64,000 bases of DNA from an uncultured Eggerthella sp. (GCA_900546175.1 URBX01000001.1:62001-126000); one strand, 5' to 3'. Counted from the first letter of the stretch, positions 35,812-45,930 are shown. The notes: generated by a model not told the origin, from the sequence alone. Translations and numbers: made by a program.

Positions 35812-36520
35812 TTAAACCCTCCACAATAGCCTCAAAAGCGGCTTTTCTATCTTTCTGACCAGTAATTGGCCTACCAATAACCAAATGCGAAGCACCATTT
35901 TCAAAAGCTTCTTTTGGAGTTGCAACTCGATTTTGATCATCAAGACTTGAACCAGCAGGTCTTACGCCCGGTGTAACAATATATGCTTCAGGACCAAGAA
36001 CTTCGCGAAGCATAGCTGCTTCTTGAGGTGAAGCAACAACTCCGGTTAATCCTGCTTCTTTAGCTAGTTTAGCAAGAGCGCATACCTGGTCGGTAACCGA
36101 ACGAGTAATTCCGCCTCGAGTTAAGTCATCCTGATTCATGGAAGTTAAAACCGTAATACCTAAGGAAACTGGGTTTTCACCTTCTACTGAATTTAATCCT
36201 GTAACACAAGCCTTCATCATATCAAGACCACCAATAGCATGAGCGGTAACCATATCTGCTCCACTAAGTGCCGCAGCGCGTGCTGCACCTTGAATCTGAT
36301 GAGGAATATCGTGAAACTTCAAATCAAGAAATACCTTAAATCCCATTTCTTTAAAAAGCTTAACGATTTCAGGACCTTCTTGGTAAAAAAGAGTCATACC
36401 AACTTTTAACCAGGTTGCAGTGCCTTTAAGAGACTGAGCAATATCAATTGCTTCTTCTCTATCGCAATCAATTGCAACAATAATGCGTTCTCTTGGAGGA
36501 ATCGAATTAAAATCTACCAT
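35804..36520 (-). CDS. pyrF: Orotidine-5'-phosphate decarboxylase
   Basis: Converts OMP to UMP, the last step of de novo pyrimidine synthesis. The 238 residues show RIIVAIDCD at the first strand, KVGMTLFYQEGP, and the catalytic D-x-K-x2-D motif as DLKFHDIP (~residue 62), plus VTPGVRPAGSSLDDQNRV with the phosphate-contact region near the end. The ATG overlaps the pyrD stop by 7 bp. It belongs to the short group I form. Confidence 0.95.
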   Translation of the reverse strand: MVDFNSIPPRERIIVAIDCDREEAIDIAQSLKGTATWLKVGMTLFYQEGPEIVKLFKEMGFKVFLDLKFHDIPHQIQGAARAAALSGADMVTAHAIGGLDMMKACVTGLNSVEGENPVSLGITVLTSMNQDDLTRGGITRSVTDQVCALAKLAKEAGLTGVVASPQEAAMLREVLGPEAYIVTPGVRPAGSSLDDQNRVATPKEAFENGASHLVIGRPITGQKDRKAAFEAIVEGLNG

Positions 36521-37428
36521 TCTAAGGCTCCAATCAATGATTTCACATCGTCAACACCTTGGGAAATACAATACTGACGAATTCCTTCAATAACCTCAAT
36601 AGTAGCTGAAGGATTAATAAAATTAGCCGTTCCAACCGCAACTGCCGTTGCACCAGCAAGCATAAATTCTACCGCATCTAAACCAGTAGAAATACCACCC
36701 ATTCCTAAAATAGGAATATTTACTGCTTTATAGGTTTCAGCAACACACCGAAGCGCAACCGGCTTTACCGCTGGGCCAGAAAGGCCACCAACGCCTCGTG
36801 CCATAATAGGCTTTTTCTTATACGGATCAATTGCCATACCAAGCAAAGTATTAATCATAGAAAGTGCGTCGGCACCAGCTGCTTCTGCGGTTTTTGCAAT
36901 GAGAGTAATATCCGTAACATTAGGAGTAAGCTTTACAATCATTGGCTTTGTGGTGAAAGAACGACATGTTGATACCACTTCTGTTACCGCACTCGGATCA
37001 GTGCCAAAGGTCAAACCGCCAGAATCAACATTTGGACAGGAAATATTAATTTCAAACGCATCAATAGTGTCATTATCAGCTAAAGCTTCCATTACCTGAG
37101 CATACTCAGAGACACTATGACCTGATACATTCACAATGACGGTTGCACCTTGCTGCTCTAACCAAGGTAAATCTTTCGATTTAAATACTTCAACACCAGG
37201 ATTCTGAAGACCAATTGAATTCAACATGCCACTTGGAGTTTCAGCAATTCGTGGGCTTTGATTACCTGCCCACCCATTAAGAGAAACACCTTTGGTAGTA
37301 ACTGCACCCAATGCAGCAACATCAACAAAATCTGAGTATTCTTTTCCTGAGGCAAATGTTCCCGAAGCAGTTGTTACGGGATTTTTCATTAGCAAGCCAC
37401 CAAGATTAACTTCAAGAATTGGTTCCAT
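36514..37428 (-). CDS. pyrD: Dihydroorotate dehydrogenase, class 1B catalytic subunit
   Basis: Oxidises dihydroorotate to orotate with FMN, passing electrons to PyrK and then NAD+. The 304-residue protein has KNPVTTASGTFASG (~15-30), the catalytic-cysteine segment NISCPNVDSGG (~130), and the FMN phosphate site GMGGISTGLDAVEFMLAGA. The partner PyrK next door confirms class 1B. The start is set at ATG 37428, which overlaps the pyrK stop as TAATG with AAGGTGG upstream. A TTG two codons earlier (37434) is less likely. Confidence 0.94.
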   Translation of the reverse strand: MEPILEVNLGGLLMKNPVTTASGTFASGKEYSDFVDVAALGAVTTKGVSLNGWAGNQSPRIAETPSGMLNSIGLQNPGVEVFKSKDLPWLEQQGATVIVNVSGHSVSEYAQVMEALADNDTIDAFEINISCPNVDSGGLTFGTDPSAVTEVVSTCRSFTTKPMIVKLTPNVTDITLIAKTAEAAGADALSMINTLLGMAIDPYKKKPIMARGVGGLSGPAVKPVALRCVAETYKAVNIPILGMGGISTGLDAVEFMLAGATAVAVGTANFINPSATIEVIEGIRQYCISQGVDDVKSLIGALEW

Positions 37429-38210
37429 TACCAAACCACCTTCTTAGCGTTAAAAATAGGACCATCAATACAAGCGCGCTTATTTCCTTCTTCGGTTTGA
37501 ACAACACAGGAAAGACAAGCTCCAATGCCGCACGCCATACGCTTTTCCAAAGAGATATAGGTATCCACCCCTGATGCAAGAGAAATCTGAGAAACAATGC
37601 GCATCATTGGCTCTGGTCCGCAAACAGCACAATAGTCATAAACACCCTTGGCAACTTCTTCTTCAACCAAAGAAGTAACAAACCCTTCTCGGCCGTAAGT
37701 TCCATCATCTGTTGCAATTAAAGGCTCTTTACCAAGAAGTTTTGTATACAACGGCAAACAAGCAAGCGCCTCTTTTGTTTGAGCACCCATAATTACCGTT
37801 ACATCATAGTTATTATCAATCAACTCTTTGGTATGCATATAAAGTGGCGCCGCACCAACGCCGCCAGCCACAATTAAGGCACGCTTTCCTTTTTCAGGCA
37901 AAGTCCATGGGTTGCCAATAGGACCCAATAAGTCAACTTCGACACCCTCAGACAAGGTTGTTAGATGTTGAGAGCCAAATCCAACAACCTGATAAAGGAT
38001 AGTGATTTCTTGTTTTTCTTTATCAACGTGGTAGACACTAAACGGACGACGGAGAATGTGATTATCCATTCCCGGAATTTGCATATGAACAAAATTTCCC
38101 GGCAATACACAAACTGGTAACGCCTCAGAATGAAGCGTTACCAGATATAAACGATCGGTTAGTGAGATATTTGCAGTAATAACTGCTTTTGTTTGAAGAA
38201 CTTTATGCAT
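37428..38210 (-). CDS. pyrK: Dihydroorotate dehydrogenase electron-transfer subunit PyrK
   Basis: An FAD and [2Fe-2S] protein of the ferredoxin-reductase family that carries electrons from PyrD to NAD+. FAD-binding HILRRPFSVY (~residue 55), the NAD-binding VAGGVGAAPLYMH (~110), and the cluster cysteines in ACGIGACLSCVV ... ACIDGP (~220-245) are present. The start chosen is ATG 38210 (260 residues), with AGAGG just upstream, although the spacing is short. A TTG at 38228 would add six residues. It follows carB. Confidence 0.92.
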   Translation of the reverse strand: MHKVLQTKAVITANISLTDRLYLVTLHSEALPVCVLPGNFVHMQIPGMDNHILRRPFSVYHVDKEKQEITILYQVVGFGSQHLTTLSEGVEVDLLGPIGNPWTLPEKGKRALIVAGGVGAAPLYMHTKELIDNNYDVTVIMGAQTKEALACLPLYTKLLGKEPLIATDDGTYGREGFVTSLVEEEVAKGVYDYCAVCGPEPMMRIVSQISLASGVDTYISLEKRMACGIGACLSCVVQTEEGNKRACIDGPIFNAKKVVW

Positions 38211-38232
38211 GCCCCTCTGCTTTCTCAACCCA

Positions 38233-41200
38233 TTAATTCAAATCCTGTAATGCTATTACAGGCAAATTATAATTGCGAATGGAGCTAATTGCCGTGACAA
38301 ATGCTTGAGCTCCAGCAAGAGTTGTGTAATAAGGCAAGTTTTGTCGAATCGCATGGGTACGCAACACATATCCATCAGGGTGAGTATCTTCACTAAAAGG
38401 CGTATTAATCAAGAAATCAATAGTTCCCTCTGCAAGCAAGGTTTTAATGTTTGGCTCAGGTTGACTTACTCGTTTAGCAACCTGGCAAGGAATATCCGCA
38501 GCCCTAAGCGCACGAGCTGTTCCTTCAGTTGAAACAATGGCGTAACCCATAGCAACCAACTGCTGGGCCAACGGTAAAACCGCACGCTTATCACGGTCAC
38601 ATACCGACAAGAAGCATGTTCCCTTCTCAGGCACAATCGCATTTGTTGCTGCTTGCGTTTTAGCAAAAGCTGCAGGGAACGAAGAAGCTATACCCATTAC
38701 TTCGCCCGTAGACTTCATTTCAGGGCCAAGCACGATATCAGTTCCTGGGAATCTATCGAAAGGCATAACAGCTTCTTTTACACAGAAGTGATCTAAGTGA
38801 CGACAATCTTCAGGCAAATTGAAATCAGAAATTTTTTCACCCGCCATAATACGAGAAGCAAGTTTTGCAAGCGGAACTCCCGTTGCTTTCGAAATAAAAG
38901 GAACGGTTCTTGAAGCACGTGGGTTTGCCTCAATAACATAAATAATCATGTCTTTGATTGCAAACTGAATGTTGATTAGACCCACAACTCCTAAGCGAAG
39001 TGCCAGCTTGCGAGTAATTTCGCGCAATTGATTCATCTGACTATCGGAAAGTGTAAACGGAGGAATACAGCAAGCAGAGTCGCCTGAATGGACACCCGCT
39101 TCTTCAATATGCTCAAGAATGCCTCCAATATAAACGTTCTCGCCGTCGCACAGAGCGTCAACGTCACATTCGATAGCTCCCTCTAAGAATCGGTCAAGAT
39201 ACACTGGATGATCTGGTGTAATTTTTGCAGCCTCAGCCATATACTGCTTCAGATATTGCTTATTGTAAGCAACTACCATGCCTCGACCACCTAAAACATA
39301 CGAAGGACGAACGAGCAAGGGGAATCCAATACGGTCGGCTACTTCACAGGCTTGATCAAATGACGAAGCCATACCTGCTGCTGGATACGTGATTTCAAGC
39401 TCATCAAGGATTTCAGAGAAACGGTCACGGTCTTCGGCTAAATCAATTGCAGCTGGCTTTGTGCCCATAATAGTAACCCCTGCTTCTTCTAATGATTGAG
39501 CAAGCTTAAGAGGTGTTTGACCACCAAGGGTTACTACCACGCCGTCAGGTTGTTCAATATCAATAACATCCATAACGTCTTCGTAAGTTAACGGCTCAAA
39601 ATATAGGCGATCGGAAGTGTCATAGTCGGTTGAAACGGTTTCAGGATTACAGTTAACCATAATAGTTTCAAAACCTGCATCATGAAGAGCATAGCTTGCA
39701 TGGCAGCAGCAATAGTCAAACTCAATACCCTGACCAATACGATTAGGACCAGCACCAAGAATCATAGCTTTTGGTTTAGAAGCAGGACGAATTTCACTCT
39801 GACCTTTTTCGTATGTTTTGTAATGGTACTCAGTCTCACTTCTGAATTCTGCCGCACACGTATCTACTGTTTTAAATACCGGAACCACACCTAAAGACTT
39901 ACGGTATGCGCGAACGGTAAGTTCATCAAAGCCCGTTAGATACCCAATTTGTGCATCAGACATACCATATTGCTTAGCAATCCACAAATCTTTTTCTTTA
40001 AGAGAGAACAAAGAACGCTTTGCTACTTCCTGTTCGACCGCAATCATGTCGTAGATGCGTCCCAAGAACCATGCATCAATCTTTGTCTTATTAAAAACTT
40101 TCTCAACACTCCAACCGCGACGAAATGCCTCTGCGACATAAAAAATACGCTCTTCTGTTGGAATGCTCACTTTTCTTTCGAATTCTTGTTCGTCTTCTGG
40201 GAAGTTGTCTTTTCCATCAGAACCAAGGCCAGCACGACCGTTTTCCAAAGAGCGCATTGCTTTACCAAACGCTTCTTCAAAGGTCCTGCCAATAGCCATT
40301 ATTTCACCTACTGCCTTCATGCGAGTAGAAAGAGTAGGATCTGTTCCCTTAAACTTTTCGAAAGCAAAACGAGGAACTTTAACAACACAGTAGTCAATAG
40401 ATGGTTCAAAGCACGCAGGAGTTGCTTTGGTAATGTCGTTGAGGATTTCGTCTAAGGTATAACCAACCGCAAGCTTAGCAGCCGCTTTTGCAATTGGAAA
40501 GCCGGTTGCCTTAGAAGCAAGAGCTGAAGAGCGAGAAACGCGAGGATTCATCTCAATTACAATCAATCGACCGTTATTTGGATTGAGCGCAAATTGAACG
40601 TTTGAGCCACCCGTTTCAACACCAATCTTTTCAAGAATAGCCAAAGAAGCAACGCGCATACGCTGATACTCAACATCAGATAAGGTTTGCGCAGGAGCTA
40701 CCGTGATGGAGTCACCAGTATGAACACCCATTGGATCAAAGTTCTCAATAGAGCAAATGATGATACCGTTACCCGTCTTATCACGCATAACCTCCATCTC
40801 GTACTCTTTCCAACCTTCAATAGACTCTTCAACAAGCACTTCTCCAACTGGAGAAAGATCAATACCCTGCGAAACAATGGAGAGAAGCTCAGCTTCGTCA
40901 TGAGCAATACCGCCGCCAGCACCACCAAGGGTAAAAGAAGGGCGAATTACGAGCGGATAGCCCATTTCTGAAGCTAATTGCAAAGCATCATCGGTTGAGT
41001 AAGCATAGCCACTTCTGGCCACTTCAAGGCCAATCTCTGCCATAGCTTCGTTAAACTGCTTACGATCCTCGCCACGCTCAATAGCAGCTAAATCACAACC
41101 AATCATCTCAACTTGATATTCATCCAAAATACCTGCTTTAGCTAAATCTACTGCAGCGTTAAGACCGGTCTGTCCACCTAAGGTTGGAAGAAGCGCATCA

Positions 41201-41448
41201 GGGCGTTCTTTTTCAATAATCTTTTTTAAATAGTCAACAGTAATAGGCTCAACATAGGTTCTATCAACCAATTCAGGATCGGTCATGATAGTTGCAGGGT
41301 TTGAGTTAACTAAAACAACCTCATACCCATCTTCTTTAAGAACCTTACAAGCTTGAGCGCCAGAATAGTCAAATTCACAAGCCTGACCAATTACGATAGG
41401 GCCAGAGCCAATAACCATAATTCGTTTGATATCAGTACGTTTAGGCAT
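38233..41448 (-). CDS. carB: Carbamoyl-phosphate synthase large subunit
   Basis: Makes carbamoyl phosphate from bicarbonate, ATP and ammonia from CarA. The 1071-residue protein has two homologous ATP-grasp halves (first from ~1-400, KRIMVIGSGPIVIGQACEFDYSG; second from ~555, KPKAMILGAGPNRIGQGIEFDY), an oligomerisation domain between, and an MGS-like allosteric domain at the C-terminus (~940-1071). The start is ATG 41448, sharing TAATG with the carA stop and preceded by AAGGAG. Upstream residues in the open frame belong to carA translated in another frame. Confidence 0.97.
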   Translation of the reverse strand: MPKRTDIKRIMVIGSGPIVIGQACEFDYSGAQACKVLKEDGYEVVLVNSNPATIMTDPELVDRTYVEPITVDYLKKIIEKERPDALLPTLGGQTGLNAAVDLAKAGILDEYQVEMIGCDLAAIERGEDRKQFNEAMAEIGLEVARSGYAYSTDDALQLASEMGYPLVIRPSFTLGGAGGGIAHDEAELLSIVSQGIDLSPVGEVLVEESIEGWKEYEMEVMRDKTGNGIIICSIENFDPMGVHTGDSITVAPAQTLSDVEYQRMRVASLAILEKIGVETGGSNVQFALNPNNGRLIVIEMNPRVSRSSALASKATGFPIAKAAAKLAVGYTLDEILNDITKATPACFEPSIDYCVVKVPRFAFEKFKGTDPTLSTRMKAVGEIMAIGRTFEEAFGKAMRSLENGRAGLGSDGKDNFPEDEQEFERKVSIPTEERIFYVAEAFRRGWSVEKVFNKTKIDAWFLGRIYDMIAVEQEVAKRSLFSLKEKDLWIAKQYGMSDAQIGYLTGFDELTVRAYRKSLGVVPVFKTVDTCAAEFRSETEYHYKTYEKGQSEIRPASKPKAMILGAGPNRIGQGIEFDYCCCHASYALHDAGFETIMVNCNPETVSTDYDTSDRLYFEPLTYEDVMDVIDIEQPDGVVVTLGGQTPLKLAQSLEEAGVTIMGTKPAAIDLAEDRDRFSEILDELEITYPAAGMASSFDQACEVADRIGFPLLVRPSYVLGGRGMVVAYNKQYLKQYMAEAAKITPDHPVYLDRFLEGAIECDVDALCDGENVYIGGILEHIEEAGVHSGDSACCIPPFTLSDSQMNQLREITRKLALRLGVVGLINIQFAIKDMIIYVIEANPRASRTVPFISKATGVPLAKLASRIMAGEKISDFNLPEDCRHLDHFCVKEAVMPFDRFPGTDIVLGPEMKSTGEVMGIASSFPAAFAKTQAATNAIVPEKGTCFLSVCDRDKRAVLPLAQQLVAMGYAIVSTEGTARALRAADIPCQVAKRVSQPEPNIKTLLAEGTIDFLINTPFSEDTHPDGYVLRTHAIRQNLPYYTTLAGAQAFVTAISSIRNYNLPVIALQDLN

Positions 41449-42788
41449 TAGAACTCTCCTTCCTGGCTTCCAAATACCCAACCAGAAAGACGATCTGAGG
41501 TAATATCAATATTCAAGTAGTCTTCATCCTTGTCCATAAGACGGCAAAAAGCGGCAAATAGATAATGGGCATCGGTTGGTCCAGGACTTGCTTCAGGGTG
41601 GTACTGAACCGAAAATACGGGATGATCCAAAAAGGCAATGCCTTCGGCGGTTCCATCATTGAGGTTTACATGGGTAAGTTGGATGCGTCCAAATCGATCA
41701 TTCATTACAACAGGAGCAATTCCCTTTTCGCTCCAATAGCGCAAGTCTTGTTTGTGCTCAGTCTCTCCGGCTGATAATTCAGGAACAAGAGGACCAAGAG
41801 AATCAAACAAAAGACCAAAGCCATGGTTTTGTGCCGTAATTTCTACGCGATGCGTGCGTAAATTCATAACGGGTTGATTTCCGCCACGATGGCCATATTT
41901 GAGCTTCTCCATTGAAGCACCACTCGCAAGCGAAATCATCTGATGGCCAAGGCAAATACCAAAAATCGGAACCTTACCAATAAGTTTTTCAACTTGCTGA
42001 TACGTTTCAACAACCGCATCAGGGTCACCCGGGCCATTCGACAAAAATACGCCATCGGGATTAAGTGCGATAACTTCTTCAGCAGGAGTATTCCAAGGAA
42101 CAACAGTAAGCTTACAGCCAACACGAATTAAACCTTGAAGAATAGACTTTTTTACTCCGCAGTCATAGGCTACTACGTTATAGCGCTCTCGTTCAGGATT
42201 AGCTCGGGCAAATTGGTGAGATGAGGGTAGATCATCATACGATTCTTTTGCTAAACGGCTTACCGTTTTAACAAGATTTACTCCCACAATACTCTGCGAA
42301 GCACGAACGCGATTTAATAGACTCTCTTCGTCTAAATCAATTGTTGAAATAACACCCTTTTGCGCACCATTTTCGCGTAGATGACACGTCAGCATACGCG
42401 TATCAATGCCTGCAATTGCAACAATGTTATGTTCGGAAAGAAAGCTTGGCAAGGATTGTTCTGAACGCCAATTTGAAGGTGTGAAGCACATATCGTGAAC
42501 AATAAGGCCACGAAGCGCTAATGAGTCTGCCTGCAAGTCATCACTATTAACGCCATAATTACCAATCTGAGGATAAGTCATAGTGATAATTTGACCTGCA
42601 TAAGACGGATCAGAAATAACCTCCAAATAACCTTCCAAAGAAGTGTTAAAACACACTTCTCCAAACGTTTCGCCCTCAGCGCCAACTGAATATCCTTCAA
42701 AAACCATTCCGTCTTCAAGAACCAGTTTAGCAACAGGACGAATACCTCTACTGGTACGAGCCAATAAACTTGATTCGCTACTACTCAA
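41448..42788 (-). CDS. carA: Carbamoyl-phosphate synthase small subunit
   Basis: The glutaminase subunit that feeds ammonia to CarB. The 446 residues include the CarA N-terminal domain (KLVLEDGMVFEGYSVGAEG, SYAGQIITMTYPQIGNYG) and a class I glutamine amidotransferase domain with the nucleophilic cysteine in GICLGHQ (~residue 290) and the His/Glu of QYHPEASPGP (~390). About 20 extra residues precede the usual start. TTG 42788 is supported by GAAGGG at seven bases and overlaps the pyrC stop by 8 bp; it is an unusual start codon, so an internal TTG is possible. Confidence 0.93.
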   Translation of the reverse strand: MSSSESSLLARTSRGIRPVAKLVLEDGMVFEGYSVGAEGETFGEVCFNTSLEGYLEVISDPSYAGQIITMTYPQIGNYGVNSDDLQADSLALRGLIVHDMCFTPSNWRSEQSLPSFLSEHNIVAIAGIDTRMLTCHLRENGAQKGVISTIDLDEESLLNRVRASQSIVGVNLVKTVSRLAKESYDDLPSSHQFARANPERERYNVVAYDCGVKKSILQGLIRVGCKLTVVPWNTPAEEVIALNPDGVFLSNGPGDPDAVVETYQQVEKLIGKVPIFGICLGHQMISLASGASMEKLKYGHRGGNQPVMNLRTHRVEITAQNHGFGLLFDSLGPLVPELSAGETEHKQDLRYWSEKGIAPVVMNDRFGRIQLTHVNLNDGTAEGIAFLDHPVFSVQYHPEASPGPTDAHYLFAAFCRLMDKDEDYLNIDITSDRLSGWVFGSQEGEF

Positions 42789-44076
42789 CTACTTTCCCTT
42801 CTTTCAAGGTTGCTTGTCCATCAACAAAGACATCCACCGCACGACCTTTAAGTGTCATTCCTAAAAATCCGCTGTTCTTTGATTTTGAATACATATCTTC
42901 TGCAGTAACCTGCCACTCGATATCAGGATTAAAGACTGTTATATCCGCAACGCTTCCTGGTTTAATGCTTACGGGATCAAGGCGCAAAATCTCTCGTGGC
43001 TTGATTGCCATTAATTCAACAAGACGGTTGTAGTCAATAAAACCAGGTTCAACCAAATACGTCAGTACTGATGCCAAGGAAGTTTCAAGACCAGTCATAC
43101 CAAATGGCGCAAGTTCAAATTCGCGTGATTTTTCATGAGCTGCATGAGGTGCGTGATCGGTAACAATACAGTCAATAGTGCCATCTACTACTGCTTGAAT
43201 AAGAGCCTGTTTATCTTCAACAGTGCGCAAAGGTGGATTCATTTTTAAACTGGTGTTATAGGTAGTATCAATATCGTCTTCGGTAAAAATAAGATGATGA
43301 GGAGTAACTTCACAAGTAACCTTAACTCCTCTTTCCTTTCCTTCCCTTACAATTTCAACACCCCTGGCGGTAGTGATATGCTGAATATGAATAGGGCATC
43401 CCGTTAATTCAGAGATAGCAATATCGCGCTGAATTTGGATTTCTTCTCCTGCACCAGGCCACCCTGCCAATCCTAAGCGAGTAGATACGACACCTTCATT
43501 TACCTGACCAGGACCAACAAGGCTCTCATCTTGGCAATGGCTCATAACCACTTTGTCGAACATTTTTGCGTAGTCCATAACACGACGCATAGTTCCTGCG
43601 TCCTGAATACCTCTTCCATCATCAGTAAAAGCAACGGCACCATGGGCAACCATATCTCCCATTTCTGAAAGAGCTTCTCCCTTAAGCCCTTTAGTGCACG
43701 CACCTGATGGATAAACGCGGCAATGATTCGCCTGACGAGCCTTTGCAAGCACATAGTCAATAGTTGCTGCATTGTCTGTTGTAGGGCTCGTGTTAGGCAT
43801 AGTGCATACGCCCGTAAAACCACCATGAGCTGCTGCTGCAGAGCCAGATTCGATAGTTTCTTTATGTTCTTGACCTGGATCACGGAAGTGAACATGAATA
43901 TCCACTAAACCTGGAACTAAAACACAGCCTGTACGATCTAATACTTCCGCATCTGGTGCATTAAGATTCTGGCCGAGCGTATCAATTACGCCATCAGCAA
44001 TTAAAACATCAGCAATCTGATCAAGATTTTCTGCTGGATCAACAACACGTACATTTTTAATAAGAGTCTTATTCAT
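42781..44076 (-). CDS. pyrC: Dihydroorotase
   Basis: Cyclises carbamoyl aspartate to dihydroorotate. The 431 residues fit the type I zinc amidohydrolase family: metal ligands in VDIHVHFRDPGQEHKE (~60), the HCQD and HIQHIT segments (~180 and ~230), and the catalytic aspartate in CIVTDHAPHA (~305). The ATG overlaps the pyrB stop by 8 bp with AGGGGG upstream. It is not the PyrC-like inactive partner of some operons, since the metal residues appear complete. Confidence 0.94.
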   Translation of the reverse strand: MNKTLIKNVRVVDPAENLDQIADVLIADGVIDTLGQNLNAPDAEVLDRTGCVLVPGLVDIHVHFRDPGQEHKETIESGSAAAAHGGFTGVCTMPNTSPTTDNAATIDYVLAKARQANHCRVYPSGACTKGLKGEALSEMGDMVAHGAVAFTDDGRGIQDAGTMRRVMDYAKMFDKVVMSHCQDESLVGPGQVNEGVVSTRLGLAGWPGAGEEIQIQRDIAISELTGCPIHIQHITTARGVEIVREGKERGVKVTCEVTPHHLIFTEDDIDTTYNTSLKMNPPLRTVEDKQALIQAVVDGTIDCIVTDHAPHAAHEKSREFELAPFGMTGLETSLASVLTYLVEPGFIDYNRLVELMAIKPREILRLDPVSIKPGSVADITVFNPDIEWQVTAEDMYSKSKNSGFLGMTLKGRAVDVFVDGQATLKEGKVVE

Positions 44077-44995
44077 TTGAGCCCCCTAATAACAAATAAA
44101 TAACTGCCATACGAACACAAACACCAGCAAACACCTGGTCTAAAATGACCGATCGCTTGCCATCTGCCATATAGCTGTCTAATTCAACCCCTCGATTAAT
44201 AGGGCCAGGATGACAAATAATGGCATCCTTTTTCATAAGAGGTTCGCGTTCCTGGGTAAGACCATACAAAAGATGGTATTCACGCAATGATGGGAATGGA
44301 GCCCCTTCCAAACGCTCCATTTGAACACGAAGCATATACACGACATCTAAATCAGGCAACACTTCGTCTAAATGTGGAGTTACTATGTCTGCACCTAAAA
44401 CATCTGGTCTGGCAGGAAGAAGTGTTGCCGGAGCAATTAGAGTAACTTTTGCACCAACCTTTTTCAAAGCAGGTATAAGAGATCCGCAAACGCGAGAATG
44501 AGCAATGTCTCCTACAATACCCACATTTAAACCTTCGAAGGAACCCTTAGCCTTCCAAATGGTATACAAATCTAACAATGCTTGAGTTGGATGCTGATGT
44601 TTTCCATCACCCGCATCAATAACAGATACGTTTGTGTTCTCTGCAACAATATTTGGAGCACCGGCATATTTATGACGGACAATAAACATGTCCACCTTCA
44701 TTGATTCAAGGGTCTTTACGGTATCAATTAAGCTTTCACCCTTTACCGTTGAAGAGGAACTACCTCCAGCACTAAAAGAATCACATGAAAGACGTTTTTC
44801 AGCTAGCTCAAACGAACCTTTGGTTCGAGTTGAAGGCTCCAAAAATAAATTACAAACAGTCTTTCCCCTACAAGCAGGAACCTTTTTAATAGGACGATAG
44901 TTCACATCCTCAAACACCTTAGCTTGATTGAGGATAGTCATGATATCTTCAGCTAATAGATCATCTATAGAAAGTAAGTGTTTATGGTTAAACAT
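44069..44995 (-). CDS. pyrB: Aspartate carbamoyltransferase catalytic subunit
   Basis: Joins carbamoyl phosphate to aspartate. The 308-residue protein has the carbamoyl-phosphate motif EPSTRTKGSFELAEKR (~residue 52), where the usual STRTR is STRTK, the HPTQALLDLYTI segment (~135) and CHPGPINRGVEL (~265). No regulatory pyrI gene is nearby, as in Gram-positives with PyrR control. The ATG has GGAGG at five bases and overlaps the pyrR stop by 8 bp. Confidence 0.95.
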   Translation of the reverse strand: MFNHKHLLSIDDLLAEDIMTILNQAKVFEDVNYRPIKKVPACRGKTVCNLFLEPSTRTKGSFELAEKRLSCDSFSAGGSSSSTVKGESLIDTVKTLESMKVDMFIVRHKYAGAPNIVAENTNVSVIDAGDGKHQHPTQALLDLYTIWKAKGSFEGLNVGIVGDIAHSRVCGSLIPALKKVGAKVTLIAPATLLPARPDVLGADIVTPHLDEVLPDLDVVYMLRVQMERLEGAPFPSLREYHLLYGLTQEREPLMKKDAIICHPGPINRGVELDSYMADGKRSVILDQVFAGVCVRMAVIYLLLGGSNE

Positions 44996-45584
44996 TGAGA
45001 CCTCCTTGCAGTGGAGCAGAACCTACATGCTGACCAGGTTCCATTCGCTTAATTCTTACCGAGGATTCACCGTCAACTTCCTCCAAATAAAGACGAACGC
45101 TTTCATTTGTAGAAGAAGGAACATTTTTTCCCACGTAATCAGCACGTATAGGAAGCTCTCGATGGCCTCGATCTACAAGAACTGCTAATTGGATTCTGGC
45201 AGGACGGCCAAAATCCATTAAGGCATCAAGGGCCGCTCGAATTGTACGACCGGTATACAACACATCATCTACCAGAACAACGGTTTTATTGTTAAGCGAA
45301 AATAAAATATCAGTTCCTTGCACAGAAGGATCGAGATGAGATAGCGCATCATCCCGGTAAAAACTAATATCAAGGGAACCAACAGGAAGCTCAATCCCTT
45401 CAATATCTTTGATTATCTCGGCAAGACGCTTTGCTAATAAATCTCCACGGGTAACAATTCCAATTAAACAAAGATCTTCACAGCCTTTGTTTTGCTCAAG
45501 AATCTGATGAGCAACGCGGACAAGAGTTCTATGAATCTCAGAACCGTCCATAACCGTGGTTTCGTCGTGTCTTTTATCCTTCAT
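44988..45584 (-). CDS. pyrR: PyrR regulator / uracil phosphoribosyltransferase
   Basis: A PRTase-fold protein that binds pyr mRNA leaders with UMP/UTP to promote termination, and has weak UPRTase activity. The PRPP motif VVLVDDVLYTGRTIRA (~residue 100) is intact, and GIVTRGDLLAKRLA and DISFYRDD are typical PyrR segments. The start is ATG 45584 (198 residues), with GAGG five bases upstream; a GTG two codons earlier lacks spacing. It heads the operon, behind a leader with a PyrR-like RNA site at 45869-45884. Confidence 0.95.
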   Translation of the reverse strand: MKDKRHDETTVMDGSEIHRTLVRVAHQILEQNKGCEDLCLIGIVTRGDLLAKRLAEIIKDIEGIELPVGSLDISFYRDDALSHLDPSVQGTDILFSLNNKTVVLVDDVLYTGRTIRAALDALMDFGRPARIQLAVLVDRGHRELPIRADYVGKNVPSSTNESVRLYLEEVDGESSVRIKRMEPGQHVGSAPLQGGLNV

Positions 45585-45727
45585 AAACACCTCTTCCCTA
45601 TTCCGAGTGTCGGTACATAAAAGAACGTTGTTTATTTAATACAACTCAACCTAAGGCAAAAGATTTTATCTAGATTCCAATCCAAATAAGCTAAAGCACT
45701 ATATGAGATTCTAGGTATTGCAGGCAC

Positions 45728-45753
45728 AAAAAAAGCCCACAATACAGAGGGCT
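45728..45753 (-). terminator. pyr operon attenuator (leader terminator)
   Basis: On the minus strand AGCCC (45738-45734) closes with GGGCT (45749-45753 complement) over a 10-base loop, followed by seven T. The stem is short, about 145 bases before the pyrR ATG and 115 bases after the PyrR-type hairpin. Its loop and last 5'-arm base read CTCTGTA, the complement of TACAGAG in the PyrR loop, giving a possible antiterminator pairing. Confidence 0.75.
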
Positions 45754-45907
45754 CATCAATGCAAATAGATATAGCAGACATTACTAGAAGTCATAAAGGA
45801 ACAAACCGAATAGAACACAGTTTGAAGTTGCCTTTTACGATTCTGTAATCTCATAGTATTTACCTTATCGGTCTCTCTGTACCGCCATTAAAGGACACCA
45901 TTATTAT

Positions 45908-45930
45908 AGACCTGGCTTACCAACAGGTCT
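45908..45930. repeat. Inverted repeat in the pyr promoter spacer
   Basis: AGACCTG (45908-45914) and CAGGTCT (45924-45930) form perfect 7-bp arms exactly between the -35 and -10 of the pyrR promoter and 24 bp after the rsmB stop. It could be an operator or a weak rsmB terminator; no U-run follows it on the minus strand. Confidence 0.55.

Noticed and set aside
44069..44995. STRTK in PyrB as a loss of function
   Set aside because: The residues that bind carbamoyl phosphate (Ser-Thr-Arg-Thr) are intact; the last position is more variable.
45841..45900. T-box riboswitch in the pyr leader (GGCGGTAC resembles part of GGTGGTACCGCG)
   Set aside because: The rest of the T-box motif and specifier stem are not recognisable; the PyrR-loop match and the pyrR operon context explain the region better.
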